Below are positions 25,348-35,372 of a DNA stretch of 64,000 nucleotides, in pieces; position 1 is the first letter of the stretch, and every line of letters begins with the position of its first letter. The notes beneath the pieces were generated by a model that was not told where the DNA came from, made no database searches, and saw nothing but the letters and a program-made list of their open reading frames with translations. The position numbers were made by a program, and so were the translations under genes. Origin of the DNA: Aerococcaceae bacterium zg-252 (GTDB lineage Bacteria; Bacillota; Bacilli; Lactobacillales; Aerococcaceae); contig CP066204.1 in the NCBI GenBank assembly GCA_016237705.1, positions 1,947,001 to 2,011,000 on the forward strand. The letters are read 5' to 3'.

Positions 25348-28329
25348 ATGATAATTCCAAACTATTTTGAAGATTTAAAAACATTGCATATCAATACATT
25401 ACCACGAAAAAACTACTATATTCCGTATGATAATCCAAATAATTTTAAGCGTTTACCTAATCGTTCGGATAGCGCTTACTTTCACTCGTTAAATGGCACA
25501 TGGGATTTCCATTATTTTAATAATGTTCGCTCAATTGATAAAGCATATTGGCAAGATAATACATCATTATCCTATGATAAAATTCCTGTTCCAAGTTGTT
25601 GGCAATTACATGGTTATGATCAAATTATGTATTCGAATACGGAGTTCCCTATTCCATTCGATCCACCTTATGTGCCATTCGACAATCCTGCCGGATTATA
25701 TCATCGTGTGATAGAGTTAGATAAAAAGGAAGATAAAACTTATCATCTAATTTTTGAAGGAGTCGATTCTGCTTTTTATGTTTGGCTAAATGGTGAATTT
25801 GTTGGCTATAGCCAAATTTCACATGCAACACATGAATTTGATATTGAACCTTACTTAATAAACGGTGAAAATCATCTGCATGTGCTAGTCTTAAAATGGT
25901 CGGATGCAACCTATTTAGAAGACCAAGATAAATTCCGTTATAGTGGTATTTTCCGTGATGTGTATTATTTAGAGCGTGACAAAAAACGAATCGAAGATTT
26001 TCGCATTACACAACAATTTAACGCAGATTTATCCCATGCAACAATCAATATTAAGCTAAATAAAACAGATGCTGATTTACCGATTACTGTAAAATTATTA
26101 GCACCTGACGACCAGCTACTTGCTGAACAAACAACGCTCGACCACCAAATTCAGCTTTCAGTACCACAGCCTCAGCTATGGAGTGCAGAAACACCCCTAT
26201 TATATTCCATTATATTGTCAGCAGGGCATGAACACATTCAACAATTAGTCGGTTTGCGACTCATTGAAATGCGTGATAATCAATTTTGGGTAAATCATCG
26301 CTCAGTTAAATTAATTGGAGTCAATCATCACGATACGCATCCAAATACAGGAGCTACGGTTACTTATGAAAATCAATTACGTGATCTTGAACTCATCAAA
26401 CAATTTAATTTTAACGCATTGCGTACAGCACATTATCCTAAAACAGGACAATTTTATGAATTAACCGATGCATTAGGGCTATACGTTTTAAGCGAAGCTG
26501 ATTTAGAAGGGCATGGTGTTGTTGACTTATACGGTTTAGGTGGTAATGACAATTATAATGCCTTAGCAGAAAATCCAGATTTTGAACAAGCATTTGTCGA
26601 CCGAATGGACGCTTCAATGCAGCACCACTTAAACTCAACATCAATTGTTATGTGGTCTGCTGGTAATGAAACTGGATATGGCCCAAATGTAGAAGCGATG
26701 CTTAAATACGCTCGAAGTATTGATTCATCACGTCCATTGCACTATGAAGCATATTATTACTATGATCGCAATAAAACCTATGATACGCAATATATGGACA
26801 GTTGGAGTCGTATGTATGCTTCTCCAACCGAAATTAAAGCCGATTACCTCGATATTCCCAATATTGAAAAACCGTTTATGTTATGCGAGTATGCTCACGC
26901 AATGGGAAATAGTTCCGGAGATTTACTCGAGTATTATGAATTATTCCAACAATATCCTGAATTTATTGGATTATTTGTGTGGGAATGGGCAGATCATGCA
27001 GTCAATATTAATCGCAATCAAACCGATGCAACACCTCTTTATCGTTATGGTGGTGACTTTGGTGAGTTTCCACATGCTGGTAATTTCTGTATGGATGGCT
27101 TAGTTTATCCTGATCGTAAACCGCATGTATTATTGCAAGAACATGCACAATTATATCGCCCCGTACGTTTAGTTGAAACTAATCATTTAAAACATCAGTA
27201 TACATTCTTTAACACATTGGATTTTGTACATGCTGAAACACTTTTATCGCTACACGTTGAATTATATGCAATCAATGGACATTTATTAAAAACTATCTCT
27301 ACGTCATTACCGTCTATCGCACCAAAACAGTCAAATGTACTAGACTTATCTGAATTATTAGAATCTGAGCTAGCATTATCCTACATTAAGTTTGTCTACT
27401 ACGACCATGACGGAAACACACGTGGTTTTGATGTGCATCACATTGCACCGATTGCTGTACCTGAAATTTCAGCACCTCAACAAGCATTCACATTTAATGA
27501 AACAAGTGAAGTTTACAGCATTGAATCAACAAATATGATTATTCATATCAGCAAGGCAAATGCTGCTATTCAAAATATTTGGCTTAATGGTGAACCACAA
27601 TTAGTAGCACCTAGCAAATGGTCAATTTGGCGTGCGCCGACTGATAATGACCGTAATATTAAAGCAGAATGGTATAAGGCACATTATCATCACGCAATGA
27701 CACGTGTTCATCACGCTCTTGCAGAAGAAACAGATGCTGGATACACAATTTCATTAAAAGGTGTAATTAATGCACCCGCACGACAAACAATACTCGATTT
27801 TGAAGTAGATTATACTATTACGAATGAAGGTATCATTACAATCAATGGTCGTACTGTATTTAATCCGGTCATGCCTTATTTACCACGATTTGGTTTAACT
27901 TTACCACTTGATGTTTCTTACGAAAACGTACAATATAAAGGTCATGGACCATTTGAAAATTATCGTGACAAACACCACGCTTCACACGAAGGATATTTTG
28001 AAGATACAGTTACGGCTATGCATGAGCCTTATGTGACACCTCAAGAAAATGGTAATCGCAGCAATGTTCAGTATCTACTATTAGCTAACACACATCATAA
28101 GCTAACTGTTGCAACAAATGATACGTTAAATTTCAATGTTCAACACTATTCAATGGAACAATTAACAAATGTGATGCATCGTGATGAACTTCAAGTAGAA
28201 AATGTTACTTACTTACAATTAGATCCTCAACAATCTGGAATTGGTACAAATTCCTGTGGTCCAGAATTGTTTGAACACTATCGTTTAAATCATGATTTTG
28301 AGTTTGAGTTTGAGTTATTGTGGCAATAG
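25348..28329 (+). CDS. lacZ: Beta-galactosidase, glycoside hydrolase family 2
   Basis: This 993-residue cytoplasmic enzyme has the LacZ domain order: sugar-binding jelly-roll (about 40-215), immunoglobulin-like domain, TIM barrel (about 320-620), second immunoglobulin-like domain and a large C-terminal beta-sandwich (about 720-990). The acid/base is E441 in WSAGNETGYGP and the nucleophile E514 in CEYAHAMGNSSG. I use the ATG at 25348, seven bases after GAGGAG; an ATG five codons upstream overlaps that site. It would hydrolyse the beta-galactoside imported by the adjacent ABC system; in a pectin-rich setting the source could be galactan side chains as well as lactose. Confidence 0.93.
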   Translation: MIIPNYFEDLKTLHINTLPRKNYYIPYDNPNNFKRLPNRSDSAYFHSLNGTWDFHYFNNVRSIDKAYWQDNTSLSYDKIPVPSCWQLHGYDQIMYSNTEFPIPFDPPYVPFDNPAGLYHRVIELDKKEDKTYHLIFEGVDSAFYVWLNGEFVGYSQISHATHEFDIEPYLINGENHLHVLVLKWSDATYLEDQDKFRYSGIFRDVYYLERDKKRIEDFRITQQFNADLSHATINIKLNKTDADLPITVKLLAPDDQLLAEQTTLDHQIQLSVPQPQLWSAETPLLYSIILSAGHEHIQQLVGLRLIEMRDNQFWVNHRSVKLIGVNHHDTHPNTGATVTYENQLRDLELIKQFNFNALRTAHYPKTGQFYELTDALGLYVLSEADLEGHGVVDLYGLGGNDNYNALAENPDFEQAFVDRMDASMQHHLNSTSIVMWSAGNETGYGPNVEAMLKYARSIDSSRPLHYEAYYYYDRNKTYDTQYMDSWSRMYASPTEIKADYLDIPNIEKPFMLCEYAHAMGNSSGDLLEYYELFQQYPEFIGLFVWEWADHAVNINRNQTDATPLYRYGGDFGEFPHAGNFCMDGLVYPDRKPHVLLQEHAQLYRPVRLVETNHLKHQYTFFNTLDFVHAETLLSLHVELYAINGHLLKTISTSLPSIAPKQSNVLDLSELLESELALSYIKFVYYDHDGNTRGFDVHHIAPIAVPEISAPQQAFTFNETSEVYSIESTNMIIHISKANAAIQNIWLNGEPQLVAPSKWSIWRAPTDNDRNIKAEWYKAHYHHAMTRVHHALAEETDAGYTISLKGVINAPARQTILDFEVDYTITNEGIITINGRTVFNPVMPYLPRFGLTLPLDVSYENVQYKGHGPFENYRDKHHASHEGYFEDTVTAMHEPYVTPQENGNRSNVQYLLLANTHHKLTVATNDTLNFNVQHYSMEQLTNVMHRDELQVENVTYLQLDPQQSGIGTNSCGPELFEHYRLNHDFEFEFELLWQ

Positions 28330-28338
28330 AGGAAGATT

Positions 28339-28376
28339 AAACCGACCAGTGGCATAAGTGCCACTGGTCGGTTTTA
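28339..28376 (+). terminator. Perfect 16-bp-stem terminator after lacZ
   Basis: AAACCGACCAGTGGCA (28339-28354) and its exact complement (28359-28374) flank the loop TAAG, followed by T. It ends the ABC/beta-galactosidase transcript. Confidence 0.93.
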
Positions 28377-28389
28377 AGGTGGATGCTGG

Positions 28390-29149
28390 GTAGTCATACT
28401 AATAATTTCCTCAAATAAACGAATGTACTTTTTCTTGATAAATGCTTTCTAGTGTATTAACATTTTTCAGAAAACGGTGCAGCAAATTATGAACTAAGAT
28501 TATCTCAAAACTGTTCAACAATTTTAAATCCTGGAATCACTATGGTTGCTGCATAATCCATTTTAAAGCTACTTGCGACAAAGCTTCACCCACTAATTCT
28601 ATTGCTTTATCAAAAGATAGTTTTCTAAAGGTTTCGAAGTCATTAATCTATTATAGTGACGATGCTCATCCTCTCTAAGCATACTGTTAATATTGTATTT
28701 TCTAGATAATAATCCGCTCTCAAGAGGCACATGAGCAATAATCCCAACCTCATGTTCTTTTGCTACTTTAAACGCTCTGATATTCCAAAAATTAAACCTT
28801 CTTTGATTCTCTCAAAAGTTGGGCAATAGATTTGGTATAAATCAATTGCTTCTTTTTGTAGATTTTTCAAACTATCCTCACAATATTGGCGTAGCCTCTC
28901 ATAAGAATAGATACTTAAATCTGAAAAATCATCCGCCCGTTTTTTAGAAACTGACTTAATAGCATCTCACTCTTACCCATTCCATATACATCTGCTGTAT
29001 CAAAAAATTGACGCTCTCATCAATCGCAGCATTTATTACCCGGATTACTTCATCAAGGGCAACATCTCCCAACTACTACCTAAAGCACATGTTCCAAAAC
29101 TTAACTCACTAATGTATAAATCTGTATTACCCCTTCGTTTATATTTCAT
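28390..29149 (-). pseudogene. Decayed aldo/keto reductase gene
   Basis: Minus-strand translation shows pieces of an aldo/keto reductase in changing frames: MKYKRRGNTDLYISELSFGT at the N terminus, then FFDTADVYGMGKSE-like residues across a frame change. A longer piece, EHEVGIIAHVPLESGLLSRK, follows, then DKAIELVGEALSQVALKW near the end. At least three frameshifts and several stops interrupt it, and no frame is open over more than a fraction of the length. Its start codon lies just after the stop of the PL9 gene, so it may once have been cotranscribed with it. It fills the otherwise gene-free stretch between the lacZ terminator and the pectin locus. Confidence 0.8.
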
Positions 29150-29154
29150 ATACC

Positions 29155-32100
29155 CTATTCTTCAACTTCATCTTCGGATTTTTTCTTAAACCACAAAATA
29201 AAAGAACTACACAATGCTAATACAGCTGCCATCAATGAATTTATCTGACTCTCTCCTGTCGCTGGTAATACAGGTGTTGATTTCGCTGCTTTAATATATA
29301 TATTAGTTTCTTTTTTATCTACCATTGCAACATCTTCTTTTTTAGTTTCTACTTCGTTAGAATTAATCTCCTCAGTTTCACCTTGTCCCTTGTCTTTTTG
29401 TGTAGAATCAACAGAGTTATCTAACTCATTGTCTTCGAGAAACTCCGAGGTTTTGCTATCCAAATTCTCCTCTTGCATTTCTGAAGAATCCCCTTGATTC
29501 GCATTCTCATTGTCGGAAGCATTCACAATTGGTACATTATTATCTTTCTCTTCACCTTGACCATTATTGTTAACGTCATCTATATCCGTTTCTTTTTTAT
29601 CTACTGTTGCAACATTTCCTTTTTTAGTTTCTACTTCGTTAACATTAACCTTCCCAGTTTCACCTTGTTCCCTATCGTTTTGTGTGCAATCAACAAAGTT
29701 ATCTAACTCATTATCTTCGTGAGACTCTGAGGTTTTGCTATCCAAATTCTCCTCTTGCGTTTCTGAAGAATTCCCTTGATTCACATCTTCATTGTCGGAA
29801 GCATTCACAATTGGTACATTATTATCTTTCTCTTCACCTTGACCATTATTGTTAACGTCATCTATATCGGTTTCTTTTTTATCTACCATTGTAACATCTT
29901 CTTTTCTAGTTTCTACTTCGTTAGAATTAATCTCCTCAGTTTCATCTTGTCCCTTGTCTTTTTGTGTAGAATCAACAGAGTTATCTAACTCATTGTCTTC
30001 GGGAAACTCCGAGGTTTTGCTATCCAAATTCTCCTCTTGCATTTCTGAAGAATTCCCTTGATTCGCATTCTCATTGTCGGAAGTATTCACAATTGGTACC
30101 TTATTATCTTTCTCTTCACCTTGACCATTATTGTTAACGTCATCCCCTGGTGCAATTGGTGATACGTGTTCATTCGTATTTGGTAAATCATCTGTTTCAC
30201 CAGGCAATCTAAAGGCTGGTAATAATACTTTACTTATGACAGGACGAATACCAAATTCGCCTACTTGACCTTTCGTTAAGACAAATAATCCATTCAAATT
30301 AATACTGCCATCTTCATTACGAAGAGGAACTCGAGACGTATCAGTATGGACGAACCAATCATCTAAAACTTTTTCTCCTTTAGGGTTAACACCATTAATA
30401 TAATTGCGTTCACCAGCTAACACTTCATCATTACCATAAACATCTTTCTTACCGGCATCTAATGTAATTAACCCATTAACTTTTGAAGTGACGGTAGCTT
30501 TACCTTTTCCGTATAAACTTAAATTGGTTCCTTTATTTTTAACAGAAATTGTATTATAAACATTAACTGCAGGGTTACTATTACTTGTGACACCATCTGC
30601 ATCATTATCAAATGATAAAGAATGACGTAGTATATGTGGGACAGCAATGCCATCGCCACCTAATTTAAAGCCATTACCATCCGCTTGAACCGTTCCTTCT
30701 AAGTTAGAACCATTACGATAGGCAATACTATCTTCAATTGTCACAACACCAATAACACCATTTTCTAATTTTGCAAATAAGTCCCAGCCATCATCAATGT
30801 TATTGTATGCCATGTCTCCACGGAAAATATTTCCTTCACCAACCGTAATTTTTGCGGCAAAACCATCCGCATTGTTATGACCTGAGTCCACATTGTTATA
30901 CGATGTACTATTTTCTACAATATTATGTGACGGCCAAAAATCAGAATGTTCACTCGCTGAACCAGAAATTTGAATACCTGTGTCACCGTTATTATACGCT
31001 TCTACTCGCTGAATTAAATTATGATGTCCACCAATAGTCATCCCCTTCGTATTATCTGGAGTATTACGAACATGAATATTATCAATTTGCCAGTGATTAC
31101 CATTCACATTAAAAGAGCCGCCTTTTGAAAAATCAAAAATAGCTGGTTCTTTACTCATGGTTCCCAGTGATTTTTTCAATGTTTCAGTCCCATCGTTACC
31201 ACGTTGAATCGTAACGCTACGCTCCATTTCATAGACGCCGCTTTTTAATTCAATCATCTGTCCAGGTTGCAAGTAGTCAATTGCTGTTAAAATGTCTAAC
31301 GGATTTTCTACCGTTCCATCACCTTCTGCAGTACCTGTCGGTGATACATTTAAGTAAGTTCCGATGTTATCTTTATAATAACCTTCATAGGTTTTATGGT
31401 GAATAACAGAAGTTTGAGTAATCGGTGTCGCATCAGTCACAGTTTCCGGATTTTGTGGTGTGAAAACTGCACGATAATGATTATCTCCTTTAGTCAACTC
31501 TATCGGAACGAATTTTGCATAATTCGCTTCTAAGTCTACCTCTGCTACTTGATTATTATTTATATCATAAACTTTTGCTGTTCCCGGAACATTTGATTCT
31601 AACTCCAATTGATAATTTTTATTCCCTGTTCGATTATAATTTTTAATATTAAAGGCTGGTTCAATTAATGCAACAGGTTCTTTTTCCGCAGGTGCATCTG
31701 TTTTAGGATCTGTAACCGTTAACTTCATATCTGATACTGTAACAACCACTCCACGCGCAGCAGCTACTCCTAAGTAAACTTTTTCAGTATCTAATTGCAA
31801 CAATTTATCAACGCCGTACAAGATGTTTTCATACGTTTTACCATTATGTGTATAACTCGCATGATAACCTGTGTTAGTTTTTTTCAAATTAAATGTATAT
31901 TTTTCACCTTGCTTAACAGGGAGGGGTATATCTTCTATAAATTTCGGTTGAGTATTTTTACCATTGGCTGCCATTGCAGTTGCTCCTTCTGCAATCACTT
32001 CTGGCGTCAAACCTGTAACGAATCGACTAGTTACACCTGGTTTTAAATCAACTTTTTTTCCTTCAGCATCAGTCATTCGAACTCTCATTGCCATTGTTCC

Positions 32101-32832
32101 CGCTGAATTTGATGGAAATTGTTGATCACCTGATGCAATTTCACCCACACTGTCACGGACAATCACTCCAAAACCTTCTTGGCCATCTGCATTAGGATTC
32201 AAATAATCAACATTAAATGTTGCACTGAAATCAAAATTCTCTGTCTTAGCATCAATAGTTGTATAATAATATGAAATACCATCATGATAAGCAGTAAATT
32301 TCCCACCTTTATCTTTAATCAATTTTGTATCTGGATCAAAATTGGCTGCTTTTAAGGTGACCGAACCATCTTCATTTACGGTCACACTATTTTTATTTGC
32401 ATTCGTTGATTCGCCGAAGTATGTTCCTTGCCAATCATGTTGCTCTGTCACATTATTTGTTTCGATTACGGTAGATTTCACTGCTTCAGCACCTATATTT
32501 TCTTTTTCATTTTCTCTAGCTACTATTTCCTCTTTATCGTTCATACCATTAGTTTCCTGCGCTGCTAATTGAGCGGGTTCAGGGGCATCCGATTTTGATT
32601 GTTTTTCTAGATTCATTTCGTCTCCTACTAGTTCAGCGGTTTCTGATATCAAATCGCTTTGTCCCAATTGTTCCACCGGTTCGGATTGATCATTATTCTG
32701 CATTTCCATCGCTTCGATAGTTGAATTATCCATATCGTTCGCTGCTTCTTCTGCTGATACATTGATTGAATTTAATAACGCCACACAACTCAAAATAGTA
32801 ATACCACATACTGTTATATCATTACGTTTCAT
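29155..32832 (-). CDS. LPXTG-anchored pectate lyase, polysaccharide lyase family 9
   Basis: This 1,225-residue surface protein has a signal peptide (1-27) and an acidic Ser/Glu-rich region to about 130. A beta-sandwich, lectin-like domain (about 135-375) and a short immunoglobulin-like linker come next. The parallel beta-helix catalytic domain (about 485-880) carries PL9 signatures: SDFWPSHNIVENSTSYNN, then NNADGFAAKITVGEGNIFRG (Asp calcium ligands and the catalytic Lys are expected here), then NNIDDGWDLFAK. Three 94-residue acidic repeats (896-1177) form a stalk, followed by LPATG near 1188, a hydrophobic segment and a charged tail for sortase anchoring. It would cut pectate or rhamnogalacturonan at the cell surface by beta-elimination. 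It is the last gene downstream of the hexuronate ABC importer on the same strand. Confidence 0.93.
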   Translation of the reverse strand: MKRNDITVCGITILSCVALLNSINVSAEEAANDMDNSTIEAMEMQNNDQSEPVEQLGQSDLISETAELVGDEMNLEKQSKSDAPEPAQLAAQETNGMNDKEEIVARENEKENIGAEAVKSTVIETNNVTEQHDWQGTYFGESTNANKNSVTVNEDGSVTLKAANFDPDTKLIKDKGGKFTAYHDGISYYYTTIDAKTENFDFSATFNVDYLNPNADGQEGFGVIVRDSVGEIASGDQQFPSNSAGTMAMRVRMTDAEGKKVDLKPGVTSRFVTGLTPEVIAEGATAMAANGKNTQPKFIEDIPLPVKQGEKYTFNLKKTNTGYHASYTHNGKTYENILYGVDKLLQLDTEKVYLGVAAARGVVVTVSDMKLTVTDPKTDAPAEKEPVALIEPAFNIKNYNRTGNKNYQLELESNVPGTAKVYDINNNQVAEVDLEANYAKFVPIELTKGDNHYRAVFTPQNPETVTDATPITQTSVIHHKTYEGYYKDNIGTYLNVSPTGTAEGDGTVENPLDILTAIDYLQPGQMIELKSGVYEMERSVTIQRGNDGTETLKKSLGTMSKEPAIFDFSKGGSFNVNGNHWQIDNIHVRNTPDNTKGMTIGGHHNLIQRVEAYNNGDTGIQISGSASEHSDFWPSHNIVENSTSYNNVDSGHNNADGFAAKITVGEGNIFRGDMAYNNIDDGWDLFAKLENGVIGVVTIEDSIAYRNGSNLEGTVQADGNGFKLGGDGIAVPHILRHSLSFDNDADGVTSNSNPAVNVYNTISVKNKGTNLSLYGKGKATVTSKVNGLITLDAGKKDVYGNDEVLAGERNYINGVNPKGEKVLDDWFVHTDTSRVPLRNEDGSINLNGLFVLTKGQVGEFGIRPVISKVLLPAFRLPGETDDLPNTNEHVSPIAPGDDVNNNGQGEEKDNKVPIVNTSDNENANQGNSSEMQEENLDSKTSEFPEDNELDNSVDSTQKDKGQDETEEINSNEVETRKEDVTMVDKKETDIDDVNNNGQGEEKDNNVPIVNASDNEDVNQGNSSETQEENLDSKTSESHEDNELDNFVDCTQNDREQGETGKVNVNEVETKKGNVATVDKKETDIDDVNNNGQGEEKDNNVPIVNASDNENANQGDSSEMQEENLDSKTSEFLEDNELDNSVDSTQKDKGQGETEEINSNEVETKKEDVAMVDKKETNIYIKAAKSTPVLPATGESQINSLMAAVLALCSSFILWFKKKSEDEVEE
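29299..30144 (-). repeat. Three tandem 282-bp coding repeats
   Basis: Units occupy 30144-29863, 29862-29581 and 29580-29299. Each encodes 94 residues beginning DDVNNNGQGEEKDN and ending DKKETDI or DKKETNI. Sequence is highly conserved with scattered substitutions, so the copies are recent or kept similar by recombination. They form an acidic Asn/Glu/Asp-rich wall-spanning stalk. Confidence 0.95.
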
Positions 32833-32926
32833 GTAGAATCTCCTTACTTTTAAAAAAGCGCTGTCAATTTCTGCTTCAAGTAGAGGCTAGAATCGCAATG
32901 CGCTACTAGCCCCATCTATTATTTAA

Positions 32927-34231
32927 TTAATCTTTAAATACTTCTTTGTACTTAGCATTTGATTTTTCTAGTGCAGATGCCCATTCGTCTAAGAAATCAT
33001 CAACTGACATATCGCCTGCTAATAATTTTTGAATGTTCGGATCTACTAAGTTATCTAAAGTAGAACGATAATCTGGTAGATAAAATGGCGGTTGGTATAA
33101 TTTAGTTTCTGGATTGTTATACACATCAAAAGCAACAGAAATGTGTTGTGCATTTTGAATCCACTCATCATCTAATGTGTCTTTATGTGTTGGAATTTGA
33201 CCTACTGCCTCGTTCCAATGACTTTGACTTTCTTCACTCGCTAAAAATTCTAATAAACGGAATGCTTCTTTTGGATGTTTTGTATTTTTGAAAATAGATA
33301 AACCAATCGCATTACCACCTTCTAAAACATAGTTACCTTTCAATGACGCTGGTAATGGTACGGCTTCAAATTGTTCTGGTTTTAGCGCTTCGCTATGCTC
33401 ACCAAATGATCCAATATTGTGATGAACAATCGCAGCTAATCCAGAGTCAAATGTTGCGACCATTTCTTTATAACCATTTGAAATATCACTTTGCGGTGTA
33501 TTAACATTGTATAATGCGATATAACGCTCTAAAAATTCTTTGTGCAATGGATCGTTAATCGTAATTTTCCCATCTTCAGTAATATATTCTTCAATACCAG
33601 AATACGCATACATTAAGCGTTGCAAGTGCAAAGCACCACCAGCACCACCACGTAAAGTATATCCATACATATCATCTTTAGTAAGTAATTCAATATCTTT
33701 AAAGAAATCATCCCAAGATTTTGGTGCTTCTAAATTATTTTTAGCAAAAATATCTGAACGAATCCAAAGCACATCCAGATTTTGTGTATAAGGAATTCCG
33801 TATAGCATTCCATCTTGAACAATTGATTGATTAAACTCCATTGCTTGCTCATTAATTTTATCTTTTAAAACTGAAGCTTCATACATATCATTTAATGGCA
33901 ATAATGCACCACGAATTGAAAACTCAGGTAACCATGTTGACTGTAAGGAAGCAACATCCGGTGCATCATTAGCAGCAATCGCTGCATCAATTTTTGCTTT
34001 CGCTTCATTTTTTGGTAATCCAACATATTCTACATCAATGTCTGGGTTTTCTTTTTCAAAGCGTTCAATTAATTCTTCCCACAATGGTGTCCGTTGTGGA
34101 CCAGCATTTTCATCCCAAAATGTTAATTTTACTTTTTCTTGGGCGAAAACATTTGCCGTTAAACTTGGTGACGCTACCCCAAATAACAATAAGGCTGCAC
34201 TTGCTGCGCCGATAAATCTTTTCATATTCAT
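32927..34231 (-). CDS. ABC substrate-binding protein of the hexuronate/pectin locus
   Basis: This family-1 binding protein has 434 residues. The signal peptide ends NVFA-Q near residue 31 and contains no cysteine, so again there is no lipid anchor. The mature protein starts KVKLTFWDENAGPQRTPLWE, and EGGNAIGLSIFKN appears in the second lobe. It lies downstream of two permease genes and uxaC-uxaE on the same strand and upstream of the PL9 lyase. Unsaturated oligogalacturonides or galacturonate are the likely ligands. A 307-base gap separates it from the permeases, and it has its own good ribosome binding site (AAGGAGAG). Confidence 0.88.
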   Translation of the reverse strand: MNMKRFIGAASAALLLFGVASPSLTANVFAQEKVKLTFWDENAGPQRTPLWEELIERFEKENPDIDVEYVGLPKNEAKAKIDAAIAANDAPDVASLQSTWLPEFSIRGALLPLNDMYEASVLKDKINEQAMEFNQSIVQDGMLYGIPYTQNLDVLWIRSDIFAKNNLEAPKSWDDFFKDIELLTKDDMYGYTLRGGAGGALHLQRLMYAYSGIEEYITEDGKITINDPLHKEFLERYIALYNVNTPQSDISNGYKEMVATFDSGLAAIVHHNIGSFGEHSEALKPEQFEAVPLPASLKGNYVLEGGNAIGLSIFKNTKHPKEAFRLLEFLASEESQSHWNEAVGQIPTHKDTLDDEWIQNAQHISVAFDVYNNPETKLYQPPFYLPDYRSTLDNLVDPNIQKLLAGDMSVDDFLDEWASALEKSNAKYKEVFKD

Positions 34232-34538
34232 AGTTATTATCTCTCCTTTTTTCAGTTGGCCTGGGTTAACTTGACGTCCACTTCACATAGCACTTGAAAT
34301 ATTTTTTATACCTCTACTATTTCACTTTAGTGATTTAAATCAAAGCACCCTCATTCACATTATTTTTATCAACTGATGATGATTATATTGACAGGATAAT
34401 TTAACTGCCACTCACACATTTCACTTAACATCAACTTCCAACATATTCATTATGTCTTTTGATAAAAATTCAGTCATCCTGCTATATACACTCCATTGAC
34501 TAAAACAGCTTCTACACTCACTTAACAATAATTTCTTT
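34232..34538. other. 307-base intergenic stretch, no gene
   Basis: No protein-like frame or clear terminator is seen. On the minus strand there are A/T-rich segments that could hold a promoter for the binding-protein gene. The sequence TTGACGTCCACTTCACATA (34271-34289) resembles the core of the intergenic repeats at 8163-8187 and 8282-8306. The gap suggests separate control of binding protein and lyase from the upstream permeases. Confidence 0.5.
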
Positions 34539-35369
34539 CTACCCTTTAACGGCACCTCCCATACCATTAACTAATTGTTTCTGAGCAATCGCAAATAAGA
34601 TAATTGATGGAATTAACGCAATAATACTTCCAGCAGCCAATGCCCCATAATTAACATTAAATTCGCCCATCATGAAGCTTAGCCCTACTGGTAATGTAAA
34701 TTTCGCTTGATTATTCGTTAACATAAGTGCTAACAAAAATTCGTTCCATGCATAAACAAAAATATTAATCGATGTAGCCACAATACCCGGTAGCAATAAC
34801 GGTAAAATCACTTTAAATAGTACTTGATATTGTTTTGCACCATCAATTGATGCTGATTCCTCTAACTCTTTTGGAATGTTGCTAATAAATCCACTCATTA
34901 AAATTGCAGCAAAAGGTATCTGAACCGTTGAATAAATCAAAATTAACGATAAAGGATTACTAATCAAACCTAATTTACTAAAAATTACGAATAATGGGAT
35001 AATCAACATCGAACGTGGGATGAACTGAGTCATAAGTAAAATTAGCATAAATACATTTTTCCCTTTAAATTGATAACGTCCAAGTGCATACCCAGCTAAC
35101 AACGAGACTAAAGTTGTTAATAGCACTGTGAAAATAGACACAAAAATACTATTCCCAAAATAGGTATCAAAACCTACATCCTTCCATGCATTGATATAAT
35201 TTTCCAATGTGATATTGTGCGGAATATATTGGATAGTCCGTTGCACAACATCTCCTTCAGGCTTTAATGATGTATTCAATGTCCAATAGAGTGGAAACAC
35301 AGTCCATAACATCATCAATGCGACAGGGATATAAAATAAAAATGTTTGGTTCTTTTTACTTGATGCCAT
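34539..35369 (-). CDS. ABC permease, MalG type, hexuronate/pectin importer
   Basis: This 276-residue permease has six membrane segments. The EAA loop is ELEESASIDGAKQYQVLFKV near residue 170, and the C terminus ends QKQLVNGMGGAVKG as in MalG-type subunits. It starts four codons' length after the other permease; the GAGGAGG site lies inside the last codons of that gene, so translation is coupled. It forms the importer with the adjacent permease and the downstream binding protein. No ATPase is encoded nearby. Confidence 0.9.
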   Translation of the reverse strand: MASSKKNQTFLFYIPVALMMLWTVFPLYWTLNTSLKPEGDVVQRTIQYIPHNITLENYINAWKDVGFDTYFGNSIFVSIFTVLLTTLVSLLAGYALGRYQFKGKNVFMLILLMTQFIPRSMLIIPLFVIFSKLGLISNPLSLILIYSTVQIPFAAILMSGFISNIPKELEESASIDGAKQYQVLFKVILPLLLPGIVATSINIFVYAWNEFLLALMLTNNQAKFTLPVGLSFMMGEFNVNYGALAAGSIIALIPSIILFAIAQKQLVNGMGGAVKG

Positions 35370-35372
35370 GTA

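Noticed and set aside
29494-30061. Plus-strand open frames opposite the surface-protein stalk
   Set aside because: They recur with each 282-bp repeat, lack ribosome binding sites, and are explained as antisense shadows of the Asp/Glu/Asn-rich coding strand.
29299-30144. CRISPR-like or non-coding tandem repeat
   Set aside because: The units are 282 bp, adjacent without spacers, and translate in one frame into similar 94-residue blocks of the surface protein.
32852-32868. cre site upstream of the PL9 gene
   Set aside because: The minus-strand TTGACAGCGCTTTTT misses two conserved positions and sits within a short intercistronic gap.
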